A stretch of DNA of 64,000 bases from JBMDXB01 sp048594885 (lineage in GTDB: Bacteria; Acidobacteriota; Vicinamibacteria; Vicinamibacterales; 2-12-FULL-66-21). This document shows positions 25,031-33,924 of the stretch, in pieces; within the stretch, counting starts at the first letter, position 1, and each line of letters begins with the position of its first letter. A program made the position numbers and the translations under genes. Under the pieces are notes generated by a model, which did not search any database, was not told the DNA's origin, and saw only the letters and a program-made list of their open reading frames with translations. The stretch is taken from assembly GCA_048594885.1 (NCBI GenBank), contig JBMDXB010000048.1, positions 16,546 to 80,545 on the forward strand. Direction: 5' to 3'.

Positions 25031-25696
25031 ATGAAGAGACTCGTGCTGGCCGCGACAGTCGTCACGCTGTCAGTCGGCGGGACCACTGCGTGCGCGACCA
25101 AGAAGTTCGTGCGGACGGAAGTCGGACAGGTCAACGAAAAGGTCGACACGCTGAATCGCGGCCTCGAGGAGACACAGGAGCGGACCCGCGCCAACGAGGG
25201 CCGCATCACGGAAGTCGATCAGAAGGCGCAGACGGCGCAGACGGCGGCGACGGCTGCGGGCCAGCGCGCCGATGAAGCCCGCTCGGCGGCGGACGCTGCG
25301 AACACCCGCGCCGAAGCGGTCGAGCGCGCGTCGAAGCGGCTCGTCTACGAAGTGACGCTGAGCGAAGAGAAGGGCAACTTCAAGTTCGGCAAGGCCGTGA
25401 TGCCGGACGAGACCAAGGCGGAGATCGACGCGCTCGTGCAGAAGCTGAAGGCGGAGCCGAGCGGCGCGTTCATCGAGATCGAAGGACACACCGATTCAGC
25501 GGGCGACAAGATGTACAACTACAAGCTCGGCCTCGATCGCGCCGAGAACGTCAAGCGATACATCTATGAGACCCACCAGGTGCCGCTCCACCGGATCAAC
25601 GTGATCAGCTACGGCGAGGAGAAGCCGGTCGCGCCGAACAAGAACCGAGCCGGCCGCTCGCAGAATCGCCGCGTCGTCATCCGCGTTCTGACCTAG
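25031..25696 (+). CDS. OmpA-family peptidoglycan-associated lipoprotein
   Basis: 221 residues. The N-terminal hydrophobic segment ends at GGTTAC, a poor lipobox but with a Cys at the expected place. A heptad-rich region with Ala and Gln (about 35-105) looks like an Lpp-type coiled coil. The OmpA C-terminal domain follows (about 110-221) with EGHTDSAGDKMYNYKLGLDRA and the peptidoglycan-binding arginines in NRAGRSQNRRVVI. It ties the outer membrane to peptidoglycan. ATG 25031 is chosen for the GGAGG eight bases upstream; an ATG at 25019 is in frame. It follows the VWFA gene and may share its message. Confidence 0.92.
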   Translation: MKRLVLAATVVTLSVGGTTACATKKFVRTEVGQVNEKVDTLNRGLEETQERTRANEGRITEVDQKAQTAQTAATAAGQRADEARSAADAANTRAEAVERASKRLVYEVTLSEEKGNFKFGKAVMPDETKAEIDALVQKLKAEPSGAFIEIEGHTDSAGDKMYNYKLGLDRAENVKRYIYETHQVPLHRINVISYGEEKPVAPNKNRAGRSQNRRVVIRVLT

Positions 25697-25719
25697 AGAT
25701 CAACCCGGCCCCCCCCGGC

Positions 25720-25759
25720 GAGGTGCACGTGCACCGTGCCGCCGTGCACCGTGCACCTC
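25720..25759. repeat. GTGCAC-rich inverted repeat after OmpA gene
   Basis: Arms gaggtgcacgtgcac (25720-25734) and gtgcaccgtgcacctc (25744-25759) pair along their length with one bulged G. It starts 24 bases after the OmpA stop, so it could act in termination or mRNA 3'-end protection. The rest of the gap to 25984 shows no gene. Confidence 0.6.
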
Positions 25760-25984
25760 CGCAACTGGAGGCGGCGGCGGGACCGGAGGCGGAGCGCAGA
25801 GGTGGCGCCGGGATGATCCGGCGCCATACCTCCATTAACTTCAGCACTTTCGCAGGGTGCTTCGCGCTCCGCCTCCGATTCCGACCGCCGGCCCTCCGAT
25901 CCCGACTCCGAACCGAGCCCCCGGCCCCCCAGCGTCGTCTAAAGCGTGTCTGGCTCCCCGCCGATACGAACCGAGAGGGCATTC

Positions 25985-26554
25985 ATGCGAAAAATCATCG
26001 TCTCCGCGTGCGTTCTGCTGGCGTCCGTTCTGGCCAGCTCGCCGTGTGCAGCGCAGGCGTTCGGGATCGGCGGGCGAATGAGCATGGTTCGCGGTGACGC
26101 CGCCGCAGGGACGAGCGCAGAGCGTTTTCTCGGCGGACAAGTCCGGATGAAGCTCTCGCCGCGTTCGGCGCTCGAGGTCTCGCTGGATCGCCGCACGGAG
26201 AGCAGCGCCGATCTGACGCAGCGGACCGTCGAGATCCCGCTGCAGGGATCGCTCCTTCTCTATCCCGTCCGGACGACGTTCTCGCCGTACGTGCTCGGCG
26301 GCGTCGGTTGGTACACGCATCGTGTCGAACAGATCGGATCGGAAACAACGGTCTCGAGCGACACGTCCCGGAGGATGGGCTACCACGCAGGGATTGGAGC
26401 GGAGCTGAAGCTCGGAGCACACGCGGGCGCGCACGCCGACTATCGCTACACCTTCCTGAAGTTCGGCGATGACGATGACGGATCGCTCGCGTCGCGGTTC
26501 AAGCCGTCGTACGAGGGCTCGATGTGGACCGCGGGATTGACGCTGTATTTCTGA
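25985..26554 (+). CDS. Outer-membrane beta-barrel protein
   Basis: 189 residues. The signal peptide MRKIIVSACVLLASVLASS ends at CAAQ (about 22-25). The remainder alternates hydrophobic and polar residues in short strands and ends in AGLTLYF with a terminal phenylalanine, the usual beta-barrel sorting signal. The size suits an eight-stranded barrel of the OmpA-N/OmpW type. ATG 25985 is used because the encoded signal peptide starts there; the frame is open to 25946. The ligand or role is unknown. Confidence 0.85.
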   Translation: MRKIIVSACVLLASVLASSPCAAQAFGIGGRMSMVRGDAAAGTSAERFLGGQVRMKLSPRSALEVSLDRRTESSADLTQRTVEIPLQGSLLLYPVRTTFSPYVLGGVGWYTHRVEQIGSETTVSSDTSRRMGYHAGIGAELKLGAHAGAHADYRYTFLKFGDDDDGSLASRFKPSYEGSMWTAGLTLYF

Positions 26555-26580
26555 GGGCCGGGCAAGCCCGGCCCCTACGG
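26555..26580. repeat. REP-like palindrome with CTACG
   Basis: GGGCCGGGC-AA-GCCCGGCCC (26555-26574) followed by CTACGG. It begins directly after the TGA of the barrel gene and lies between convergent genes, so it may serve as a shared terminator. It closely resembles the first palindrome at 18622. Confidence 0.85.
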
Positions 26581-26588
26581 AATCGTTC

Positions 26589-27881
26589 TCAGTTCAACCC
26601 CTTCGCCGCGATTTCCTCCATCGCTGTCGCAAACGTGTCGATCTCCTCGAGCGTCGTGTAGACGTTCGGGGTGACGCGCACGCCTTCGTACTCCGCGTGC
26701 TGGATCGGCGTTGCGATGATGCGCCAGCGCTCCCACAACCGGGCGACGACTTTTGGGGTGGGCACACCGGTGATCTGCACGTTGCCGATCGCGCAGGAAT
26801 GCGCCGGATCGAGGTTCGTGTGGCTCCGGATGCGTGGGTTGGCGGACAGACGCGTCGCCCAGCGATCGCGCAGGTAGCGCAGCCGCGCCGACTTCCGATC
26901 GATGCCGATGCCCTCGTGGAAGCTGAGCGCCTCCGCGATCGCGTTGTGATTCGCCGCCGGGTGCGTACCGATCTCCTCGAACTTCCGGATGTCCTTCGTC
27001 CGCGATGCCGCGGCCGGCGTCAGCGGCCACAGGCCGGCGATGTTCTCCCGCCTGACGTAGAGGAACCCCGTGCCGATCGGCGCGAGCAGCCACTTGTGCA
27101 GGCTCGTGCCGTAGTAGTCGCAGCCGAGGTCGGATGCGGTGTACGGGAAGTGCGCGAAGGCGTGCGCGCCGTCGACGACGGTCCTGATGCCGCGCTGGCG
27201 CGCCTCGTCGCAGATCTTCTTCACGGGGAAGATCTGTCCCGTCAGGTTCGTGATGTGGCAGAAGTGCAGGACCTTCGTTCGCGGCGTGATCGCCGACAGC
27301 AGCGCGGCCGCGAGATCGTCCATCGACTTCGGCGGCACGGCGAAGGAAACCTTCGTCAGCTTGATACCGTCACGCCGCACGCGCTGCTCCCAGGTGTCGA
27401 GCATCCGGCCGTAATCCTGGTTCGTCGTGACGACTTCGTCTCCCGCCTTCAAATCGATTCCGAGCTGCGCGATCTGAAGCGCCTCGCTCGCATTGCGCGT
27501 GATCGCCAGTTCCTCGGGGTCGCATCCAAACGCGGCCGCCAGCCGCCGGCGCACGCTCTCGATGTTCGGCTCGAGGATCTGCCACATGTGGTAGACGGGC
27601 GCCTGATTGGAGATGTCGAGGTACCGCTTCAGCGCCTCGTGGACCACGCGGGGGCTGGGACAGCAGCCGCCGTTATTGAGATTGATGATGGTGCGATCGA
27701 GCGTGAACGCCTGCTGGATCTCGCGCCAGTAGCTCTCGTCGGCGGCAACCTCCGCGGCGGCGGTGTTCGCGACATGCCGGCCGGCGGCGTGGACACGCTC
27801 GAGACCGCGGTCCGTGAAGGACGCCAGCGCCACCGCGCCTGCGCCGCCGGTCGTCTGAAGAAATCTGCGCCTGGTCAGCAT
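26589..27881 (-). CDS. Tat-exported class V aminotransferase-fold PLP enzyme
   Basis: 430 residues beginning with a twin-arginine signal (TRRRFLQTTGGAGAVALASF), so it is exported folded with its cofactor. The catalytic part is fold-type I, class V (isopenicillin-N epimerase/cysteine desulfurase-like): NLNNGGCCPSPRVVHEAL, ITRNASEALQ, VDGAHAFAHFPY and the PLP lysine in YYGTSLHKWLLAPIGTGF. Periplasmic relatives act on amino acids or peptides; the substrate here is unknown. ATG 27881 is chosen for the twin-arginine start and the GAGGAG six bases upstream; the frame is open to 28052. Confidence 0.9.
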   Translation of the reverse strand: MLTRRRFLQTTGGAGAVALASFTDRGLERVHAAGRHVANTAAAEVAADESYWREIQQAFTLDRTIINLNNGGCCPSPRVVHEALKRYLDISNQAPVYHMWQILEPNIESVRRRLAAAFGCDPEELAITRNASEALQIAQLGIDLKAGDEVVTTNQDYGRMLDTWEQRVRRDGIKLTKVSFAVPPKSMDDLAAALLSAITPRTKVLHFCHITNLTGQIFPVKKICDEARQRGIRTVVDGAHAFAHFPYTASDLGCDYYGTSLHKWLLAPIGTGFLYVRRENIAGLWPLTPAAASRTKDIRKFEEIGTHPAANHNAIAEALSFHEGIGIDRKSARLRYLRDRWATRLSANPRIRSHTNLDPAHSCAIGNVQITGVPTPKVVARLWERWRIIATPIQHAEYEGVRVTPNVYTTLEEIDTFATAMEEIAAKGLN

Positions 27882-27999
27882 GTGTGCTCCTCGAGGTGTC
27901 GCCATTTTTGCACGCTTTTTCTCGGCTGGCGCCGCTTCCGGGCGCCGGTACAGTGGCACAATTACGGCCGGGCTACAAACAGCCGCAGGAAGGAGGGAG

Positions 28000-28473
28000 A
28001 TGCAGTCGTACGGACCGGCCGTGCTTCGGCTCGCGGTCGGAGCGGTATTCATCGCGCATGGCGCTCAGAAACTGTTCGGAGTGTGGGGCGGAGCCGGACC
28101 TGAGGGCACTGCCGCCTCCTTCGCCCGGCTTGGCCTCACGCCCGCATATCCTTTGGCACTCGGAGCCGGCGTCGTCGAGTTCATCGGCGGCATCCTGCTG
28201 GTGCTCGGCGCCTACACGGTGGTCGCTGCGCTCGCGCTGGCAATCACGAGCGGCCTCGCCATCTGGAAAGTGCATCTTCCACACGGGTTCTTCCTCAACT
28301 GGAGCAACAACGCGGGTCAGGGTCACGGCTACGAGTTCAGCCTCCTCCTCATCGGCGCTCTCGCGGCGCTGATGCTCACCGGCGCGGGCGCTTTCTCGGT
28401 CGACCACCGCCGCCGGCGCTCGGCGGAGGCGGCCGCGGCGGGGCGCGCGCGGCTCCTCGCGCGGAAGGTCTGA
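28000..28473 (+). CDS. DoxX family membrane protein
   Basis: 157 residues with four helices. RLAVGAVFIAHGAQKLFGVWGG near the start is the DoxX hallmark, followed by FIGGILLVLGAYT and ITSGLAIWKVHLPHGFF. DoxX-like proteins are small quinone-linked or redox-stress membrane proteins of varied role. The ATG at 28000 has an excellent Shine-Dalgarno (AGGAGG). The SDR gene follows after 6 bases and is probably co-transcribed. Confidence 0.9.
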   Translation: MQSYGPAVLRLAVGAVFIAHGAQKLFGVWGGAGPEGTAASFARLGLTPAYPLALGAGVVEFIGGILLVLGAYTVVAALALAITSGLAIWKVHLPHGFFLNWSNNAGQGHGYEFSLLLIGALAALMLTGAGAFSVDHRRRRSAEAAAAGRARLLARKV

Positions 28474-28479
28474 GGTCTC

Positions 28480-29220
28480 GTGCACCTCGACGATCGCGCC
28501 GTCCTCATCACCGGCGGCAAGCGGATCGGCGCCGCGGTGGCGCAGGATCTCGCGCAGCGCGGCATGCACGTCGCGCTTTCCTACAACCGCTCGCAGGCCG
28601 AAGCGCACGACCTCGCGGTGCTGGCGCAGTCGCTCGGTCGAAAAGGCGCCGCGCTGCACGCGAACCTGACGGCGCCTGGCGCCTGTGCCGACCTCGTCGA
28701 TCGCGCCGTACAGGCGCTCGGGCGGCTCGACGTGCTGATCAACATGGCGTCGGTGTATGCGGTCATCGATCTGAGAGACACCGACGAGCGCGTGTGGGAC
28801 GCGGTCATCGACGTCGACTTGAAGGCGTCGTTTCTCTGTGCGCTCGCGGCGATTCCGCACATGCGCGCGGCTGGCGGCGGCCGCATCATCAACTTCACCG
28901 ACTGGGTGGCGGCCAGCGGGCGCCCGCGCTACCACGGCTACCTGCCGTACTACGTCGCCAAGCGCGGCGTCATCGGCCTCACCGAGGCGCTGGCGCTGGA
29001 GCTCGCCGGCGACAACATCCTCGTGAACGCCATCGCGCCGGGTCCCATTCTTCCGCCGGAGGACACCGGTGAAGAGGAGATCGGCAAGGTCGAGAAGGCA
29101 ACGCCGCTCGGGCGCTGGGGAGGCGAGCAGGAAATCGTGAAGGCGGTGGCGTTCCTGCTGGACAGCGATTTCGTGACGGGCGAGACGATCCGCGTCGACG
29201 GCGGGCGCCACGTCAAGTAA
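28480..29220 (+). CDS. SDR oxidoreductase, pteridine-reductase-like
   Basis: 246 residues starting at GTG 28480. The cofactor motif is TGGKRIG (about 11-17), a form with Arg in the glycine loop typical of pteridine reductase/FolM-type and related NADPH enzymes. NMASVY replaces NNAG, and the catalytic Tyr-Lys is present in YYVAKRG. APGPILPP and GETIRVDGG follow as usual. It may reduce a pterin or a 3-oxoacyl substrate; sequence alone does not decide. It is coupled to the DoxX gene upstream and converges with an aminotransferase gene 4 bases downstream. Confidence 0.9.
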   Translation: MHLDDRAVLITGGKRIGAAVAQDLAQRGMHVALSYNRSQAEAHDLAVLAQSLGRKGAALHANLTAPGACADLVDRAVQALGRLDVLINMASVYAVIDLRDTDERVWDAVIDVDLKASFLCALAAIPHMRAAGGGRIINFTDWVAASGRPRYHGYLPYYVAKRGVIGLTEALALELAGDNILVNAIAPGPILPPEDTGEEEIGKVEKATPLGRWGGEQEIVKAVAFLLDSDFVTGETIRVDGGRHVK

Positions 29221-29224
29221 CGCG

Positions 29225-30421
29225 CTACGCGCTCGGCGCTGCGTGCGCGAACAGCTCGCGCATCGACTCCAGCGCGCCGGTGAGCTCCCGCCGGCCGCGC
29301 GCGAAGCAGAAGCGGATGTAGCCTTCGCCCGCGGCGCCGAAATCCGCGCCGGGCACGCATCCAATCCGGCCGCGTGAGATCAGGTACTCCGCCATCGCCC
29401 ACGAGATGGAAGCTGGCGTCGCCTCCGGCGGCTGCCACGACGGGTCGATGCGAAGGAACGCGTAAAACGCTCCCTTCGGCGGCTCGCCCGACAGTACGCC
29501 GGCCGCGTGCTCGCGGATTCCGGCGTAGAACAGATCCCGCCGCGCGCGTAGTTCCTCCCGGAACGCGGCGATGCACTCCTGCGATCCTTCGAGCGCGCCG
29601 ACCCCGCCGTACTGCACGACCGACGAGATGTTGCTCGCCGTGTAGAACAGCACCTTCTTCATGCGCTCGCGCAGCTTTGCGTCGCGCGCCGCGAGGTACC
29701 CGAGCCGCAACCCAGTCATCGCGTATGTCTTGCTGAACGTGAAGAACGAGATCGTCCGCTCGTACATCTCCGGCAGCGACGCCGGGCTCACGTGCTCCGC
29801 GTCGTCGAAGACGACATCCTCATATGCCTCGTCGGAGATGAGCCAGAGGTCGCGTTCGCGGCAGAGCGCGGCGATCGCCTCGACGTCGGCTCTCGTCAGG
29901 ACGCCACCGGTCGGATTCTGCGGGGAGTTGATGTAGATCGCGCGCGTGCGCCGCGTGATCTTCGACGCCAGCTCGCCGAGGTCGTACCGCCACCCGAGCC
30001 GCTCGTGCAGCGGGCACGGCACCGGCACCGCGTGCGCGGCCTTGATGTTGCCCATGCACGGCGGCCATTCCGGATCCGGCACGATCACTTCATCTCCGGG
30101 TTCGAGCAGCGCCTGGCACGTCACGTACAGCGCATGGATTCCGCCCGTCGTCACCATCACTTCGTCGCCGGCGCCGACGGGAATGCCGTTGACCTTCTGC
30201 AACTTGCCCGCAAGGAGCTCGAGCAGCCGGGGAATGCCGGTCGTCTGGACGTAGTGACTGCGGTTCTCGTCGATGGCGCGATGCATCGCGAGCTTGACCG
30301 TGTCGGGCGCGTCGAAGCTCACGTCCCCCTGATCGAGACGGAACGGATCCTGGACGGAATACATCATGTCGCGGATGCGGATGATGCCCGAGAAGGGGAC
30401 GGAGTCGAGGAACTGACCCAT
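29225..30421 (-). CDS. Class I PLP-dependent aminotransferase (aspartate aminotransferase-like)
   Basis: 398 residues. It shows YVQTTGIPRLLELLA, TTGGIHALYVTCQALLEPGD, INSPQNPTGGVL, ISDEAYEDVVFD and the PLP lysine with arginine in FTFSKTYAMTGLRLGY. This is the AspC/PatA subgroup Ib. It would exchange amino groups between dicarboxylic or aromatic amino acids and 2-oxoglutarate. It is the second of two class I/II aminotransferases in the window. Start ATG 30421 is close to a stop-rich upstream region and fits family length. Confidence 0.92.
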   Translation of the reverse strand: MGQFLDSVPFSGIIRIRDMMYSVQDPFRLDQGDVSFDAPDTVKLAMHRAIDENRSHYVQTTGIPRLLELLAGKLQKVNGIPVGAGDEVMVTTGGIHALYVTCQALLEPGDEVIVPDPEWPPCMGNIKAAHAVPVPCPLHERLGWRYDLGELASKITRRTRAIYINSPQNPTGGVLTRADVEAIAALCRERDLWLISDEAYEDVVFDDAEHVSPASLPEMYERTISFFTFSKTYAMTGLRLGYLAARDAKLRERMKKVLFYTASNISSVVQYGGVGALEGSQECIAAFREELRARRDLFYAGIREHAAGVLSGEPPKGAFYAFLRIDPSWQPPEATPASISWAMAEYLISRGRIGCVPGADFGAAGEGYIRFCFARGRRELTGALESMRELFAHAAPSA

Positions 30422-30495
30422 AGCGCAGTCGGATTATACGAGAAGCGCCGGGCGTGGCGGCCTGCGCGGGGAACAGCGGGAGCGCCGCATCGTGC

Positions 30496-31341
30496 TTATG
30501 CGACCGCCGCGAGGATTCGCTCGAGCGTTGCCGAGGCGCGGCCGACGGGCAGGTTGCTGATGTAGAAGTGGCGTGCCCCTGCGGCCATCAGCGTGCGGAT
30601 CGATCGCGCACAGATTTCGTCCGGCGTCGCGCCCGCCGCGAACTCGCGCGTGAGCTCTTCGACCGGCACCGGCAGGAACTCACGAAGCACGTTCAGCGTC
30701 CGCGGATTCGCCGACCGGTAATAGAAGACGCCGAACAGCGCCGGCAGCTTCAGGCCCCGGCGATCCGCCTCGTTGAGGAACCGCTCGACGCTGCCCGCAG
30801 CGTGGTGCGACACGATCTGCGTCAGGTAGAACTCCGCGGTGGCATGCTCATCGAGGAGGTGGCCGACCTGCGCGACGCAATCCCCGTGCGGGTTGGCCCA
30901 GCCGCCGAGTGCCAGATCGGCAACGCGCCGCCGAATCTCCTCGCGCAACTGCCACGCGTGATCGACGCACCGCGGGGGACCGAGCGTCTTGTCCCCACCG
31001 AGGACGACGAGCGCGTCGAATCCGTGATGATGCGCGCGATCCGCGTACGCCAGGCAGTAGTCGAGCGGATGCTTGCAGGTCAGGAACGGAATGACGAACG
31101 AGCGCGGCACGTCCTGACCGAGGTTGATCACGAGGTGGCGAAGGTTGTCCTCCTCCTTCGAGCCGACGGCGCTGTCGGTGAGAAACACGAACGTGCCGTG
31201 ACGCGTGAGCCCCTTGACGGCGTGATACGTGTCGATCCACGCGTCCATGCTCGCCGACGCCTCGAGCTCCGCGCGCGGCGGCCGGAGCTCCGCGGCGATC
31301 ACACCGGTACCGGATTCGAGGATTTTCAGAAGTGTTTGCAT
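30496..31341 (-). CDS. Methylenetetrahydrofolate reductase-like protein
   Basis: 281 residues with a TIM-barrel pattern resembling MetF: AAELRPPRAELE at the N-terminus (in place of SFEFFPPK), FLTCKHPLDYCL, ALVVLGGD, GGWANPHGD and EFYLTQIVSHH. MetF reduces 5,10-methylene- to 5-methyl-tetrahydrofolate with FAD. The match is to a divergent branch, so a different folate or flavin reaction remains possible. ATG 31341 is used; the upstream extension to 31386 consists of repeat sequence (GSWSLG). It lies downstream of a repeat cruciform and divergent from the PLP enzyme gene. Confidence 0.75.
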   Translation of the reverse strand: MQTLLKILESGTGVIAAELRPPRAELEASASMDAWIDTYHAVKGLTRHGTFVFLTDSAVGSKEEDNLRHLVINLGQDVPRSFVIPFLTCKHPLDYCLAYADRAHHHGFDALVVLGGDKTLGPPRCVDHAWQLREEIRRRVADLALGGWANPHGDCVAQVGHLLDEHATAEFYLTQIVSHHAAGSVERFLNEADRRGLKLPALFGVFYYRSANPRTLNVLREFLPVPVEELTREFAAGATPDEICARSIRTLMAAGARHFYISNLPVGRASATLERILAAVA

Positions 31342-31355
31342 TCGCCGCGATCGGT

Positions 31356-31438
31356 CAACTCCCAAGGACCAACTACCAAAGGCCAAATTCCCGAACTGCC
31401 AAAGGCTTGGCCCTTGGCACGTTGGTCTTTGGGAGTTG
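31356..31438. repeat. Nested inverted repeat built from CCAAAGG-type heptamers
   Basis: The outer arms at 31356-31373 and 31421-31438 (caactcccaa... / ...ttgggagttg) are 18 bases with one mismatch. The inner arms TGCCAAAGG (31397-31405) and CCCTTGGCA (31411-31419) also pair with one mismatch. More TTGGC/TTGGT copies follow to about 31480. It occupies the divergent gap between the MTHFR-like and desulfhydrase-like genes. Confidence 0.8.
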
Positions 31439-31503
31439 AACTACTTGGCAGTTGGTTGTTGGCTCGTTGGTCTTTGACAAGCGATCAGTATACTGAAGGC
31501 TTG

Positions 31504-32463
31504 ATGTTCGGCTCGCTCTCCTCGCTGCCGACGGTGCCGCTCGCGCCGGCTCCCACACCCGTCGAAGAGCTCCCTCGCCTCGCCGCCGCGATCGGCTGCC
31601 GCGCGCGCCTGCTGATCAAGCGTGACGATACGATCGGCTTCGCCTTCGGCGGCAACAAGGTGCGCAAGCTGCGGTACGTCGCCGCAGAGGCGATGCGTCA
31701 GGGAGCGGACACGCTGATCACCGCCGGCGGCGTGCAATCCAATCACGCGCGCGTGACAGCCGCGGCGGCGGCAAAGCTGGGCATGCGCTGCGTGCTGATC
31801 GCCAACGGCGTGGCGCCGGAGAAGCCCACCGCGAATGCGCTCCTCGATCGTCTTCTTGGCGCAGACGTGCGGTACGTTGCCGACCCCGGAGATCGTACGC
31901 CGGCGATGGAGGACGCGGCACGCGAGCTGCGTGCCGAGGGACGAACGCCGTTCGTCATCCCGATCGGCGCCTCGACGCCGCTCGGCGCCGCCGGCTTCGT
32001 CGACGGCCTCCGCGAGCTGCTCACCCAGATCGAGCCGCCCGATCTGATCGTCCACTCCACGTCGTCGGGCGGCACGCAGGCCGGACTGGCAGCCGGCTGC
32101 GCGCTCGCGGGCATCCCCACGCGGGTCGTCGGCATCAGCGCCGATGAACCGTCGGCGGCGCTTCAGGCGGAGATTCGTGCGATTCTCGACGGTCTCGGGC
32201 CGCTGCTTCGCACCGATCGGCCGCTCGACGGTATTCCATTGCACGTCGACGACGGGTTCATCGGCGAGGGCTACGCGATCCCGACGCCCGAATCGCGCGA
32301 AGCGCTCGATTTGACCGCACGAACCGAAGCCATCTTTCTCGATCCGACCTACACCGCGAAGGCGATGGCCGCTGTGATTGCCTTCGCCAGGCGCGGGGAG
32401 CTCTCCGAAGGGCAGACGGTACTGTTCTGGCACACCGGGGGGCAGGTCCGGCTCTTTGCGTGA
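31504..32463 (+). CDS. D-cysteine desulfhydrase/ACC deaminase family PLP enzyme
   Basis: 319 residues, fold-type II PLP enzyme. The PLP lysine lies in GGNKVRKLRYVAAEA and the substrate motif in TAGGVQSNHAR. A phosphate loop STSSGGTQAGLAAG follows, with LFWHTGG at the C-terminus. These match D-cysteine desulfhydrase (DcyD) and 1-aminocyclopropane-1-carboxylate deaminase. DcyD (D-cysteine to pyruvate, ammonia and sulfide) is the commoner bacterial function. ATG 31504 opens the frame immediately after repeat sequence. The nuclease gene follows after 9 bases. Confidence 0.88.
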   Translation: MFGSLSSLPTVPLAPAPTPVEELPRLAAAIGCRARLLIKRDDTIGFAFGGNKVRKLRYVAAEAMRQGADTLITAGGVQSNHARVTAAAAAKLGMRCVLIANGVAPEKPTANALLDRLLGADVRYVADPGDRTPAMEDAARELRAEGRTPFVIPIGASTPLGAAGFVDGLRELLTQIEPPDLIVHSTSSGGTQAGLAAGCALAGIPTRVVGISADEPSAALQAEIRAILDGLGPLLRTDRPLDGIPLHVDDGFIGEGYAIPTPESREALDLTARTEAIFLDPTYTAKAMAAVIAFARRGELSEGQTVLFWHTGGQVRLFA

Positions 32464-32472
32464 CGTGAGGAC

Positions 32473-33924
32473 ATGCTGACGCTGACGTTTCTCGGTGCGG
32501 CGCGTACGGTGACCGGCTCGAAGTATTTGCTCGCCAACGGCACGGGCAAGGTCCTGATCGACGCCGGGCTGTTTCAGGGCCTGAAAGAGCTGCGCGAACG
32601 CAACTGGCAGGATCTGCCGGTGCGGCCGTCAGACATCGACGCCATCATCCTCACGCACGCGCATCTCGATCACGTCGGCTACCTGCCACGCCTCGTCTCG
32701 CAGGGATTCCGCGGCCGCGTTTTCTGCACGGCCGGCACACGCGATCTCTGCCGCATCGTGCTGCCGGACGCCGGCCGCATCCAGGAAGAGGACGCCGAAA
32801 ACGCCAACCGCTACGGTTACACGAAACACCGCCCGGCGCTGCCGCTCTACACCGAAGCCGATGCATTTCGTGCCGTGTCGCTGCTGCAGCCAGTCGGCTA
32901 CGAGCGGGCGATGCCCGTCGCCTCCGGCATCGACGTGGACTTCATCAACGCCGGGCATCTGCTCGGATCGGCGTACGCGCGCGTGCGCGTAGACGGAAAG
33001 ATGGTCCTGTTCGGCGGAGATTTGGGGCGCTTCGAACGTCCGGTGCTGCCGGACCCGGCCTTCGTAGCGGAGGCCGATTATCTCCTGGTCGAATCGACGT
33101 ACGGCAATCGCCGGCATGCGCCGGATGACGATGGCGCCATGCTGGCGGAGGTAATCTCCCGAACCGCGGACCAAGGCGGCCGCGTGATCATCCCGGCGTT
33201 TGCGGTTGGCCGAGTCGAGGAGCTTCTGTACTGGATCAAGCGGCTCGAGGAGCAGAAGCGAATCCCGGTGCTGCCGGTGTTCGTGGACAGCCCGATGGCG
33301 ACCGAGGCGCTGGCGCGCTACAGCGAGCGGCTGCGCGAGCTCGACGACGACCTGCAGCCGGAGCTGCACGACGAAAAAGCGCCGCACGGCCCGGCGGATC
33401 GCACCGAGGGGCGGTCCGCGCGGCGTCATCACGCGCAGCAGGAACGCCAGCTGTGCGCTTTCTGCACCACGCGATTCAGGACGATCGCATCAGCGCAAGA
33501 GTCGAAGGAGCTGACGCGCTCGAAGATGCCGGCGATCGTCATCTCGTCGAGCGGGATGGCGACCGGCGGCCGCGTGCTGCACCACCTCAAAGCGGCGCTT
33601 CCCGACGCGCGCAACACCGTCCTGTTCTGCGGCTATCAGGCGGCGGGCACGCGCGGCCGCGCGCTCGTGGAGAAGCAGCCCGCGGTGAAGATCCACGGGC
33701 AGTTGATTCCCGTACACGCGCGCATCGCGCACATCGAGCAGATGTCGGCCCACGCGGACGCCGAAGAGATCCTGCGCTGGCTGGGCGGCTTCACGCGGCC
33801 GCCACGGACGACCTTCCTGGTGCATGGCGAGGAGCCTGCAATGGAAGCGCTGGCGCAGTCAGTGCAGGCCAGGCCCGGCTGGACATGCCGGATGCCGGAA
33901 TGGAAAGAAGTGGTAGACCTATGA
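32473..33924 (+). CDS. MBL-fold beta-CASP RNase-like hydrolase
   Basis: 483 residues. The metallo-beta-lactamase motifs are complete: THAHLDH (motif 2), NAGHLLGSA (motif 3) and GGDLGR (motif 4). The beta-CASP cap has VDSPMA, and the RNA-processing C-terminal motifs SSSGMATGGRVLHHL, GYQAAGTRGR and the histidine in SAHADAEE follow. Relatives are CPSF-73-like ribonucleases. The linker at about 292-325 is basic and poorly conserved (HDEKAPHGPADRTEGR). The stop overlaps the dipeptidase ATG (ATGA, 33921-33924), so the two are coupled. It opens a four-gene plus-strand run. Confidence 0.92.
   Translation: MLTLTFLGAARTVTGSKYLLANGTGKVLIDAGLFQGLKELRERNWQDLPVRPSDIDAIILTHAHLDHVGYLPRLVSQGFRGRVFCTAGTRDLCRIVLPDAGRIQEEDAENANRYGYTKHRPALPLYTEADAFRAVSLLQPVGYERAMPVASGIDVDFINAGHLLGSAYARVRVDGKMVLFGGDLGRFERPVLPDPAFVAEADYLLVESTYGNRRHAPDDDGAMLAEVISRTADQGGRVIIPAFAVGRVEELLYWIKRLEEQKRIPVLPVFVDSPMATEALARYSERLRELDDDLQPELHDEKAPHGPADRTEGRSARRHHAQQERQLCAFCTTRFRTIASAQESKELTRSKMPAIVISSSGMATGGRVLHHLKAALPDARNTVLFCGYQAAGTRGRALVEKQPAVKIHGQLIPVHARIAHIEQMSAHADAEEILRWLGGFTRPPRTTFLVHGEEPAMEALAQSVQARPGWTCRMPEWKEVVDL

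Noticed and set aside
25720..25759. tRNA or structured RNA gene in the GTGCAC palindrome
   Set aside because: It is a simple hairpin, with no cloverleaf or CCA end.
32473..33924. Frameshift in the beta-CASP nuclease linker
   Set aside because: The basic linker looks odd, but all motifs on both sides are in one frame and no stop occurs.
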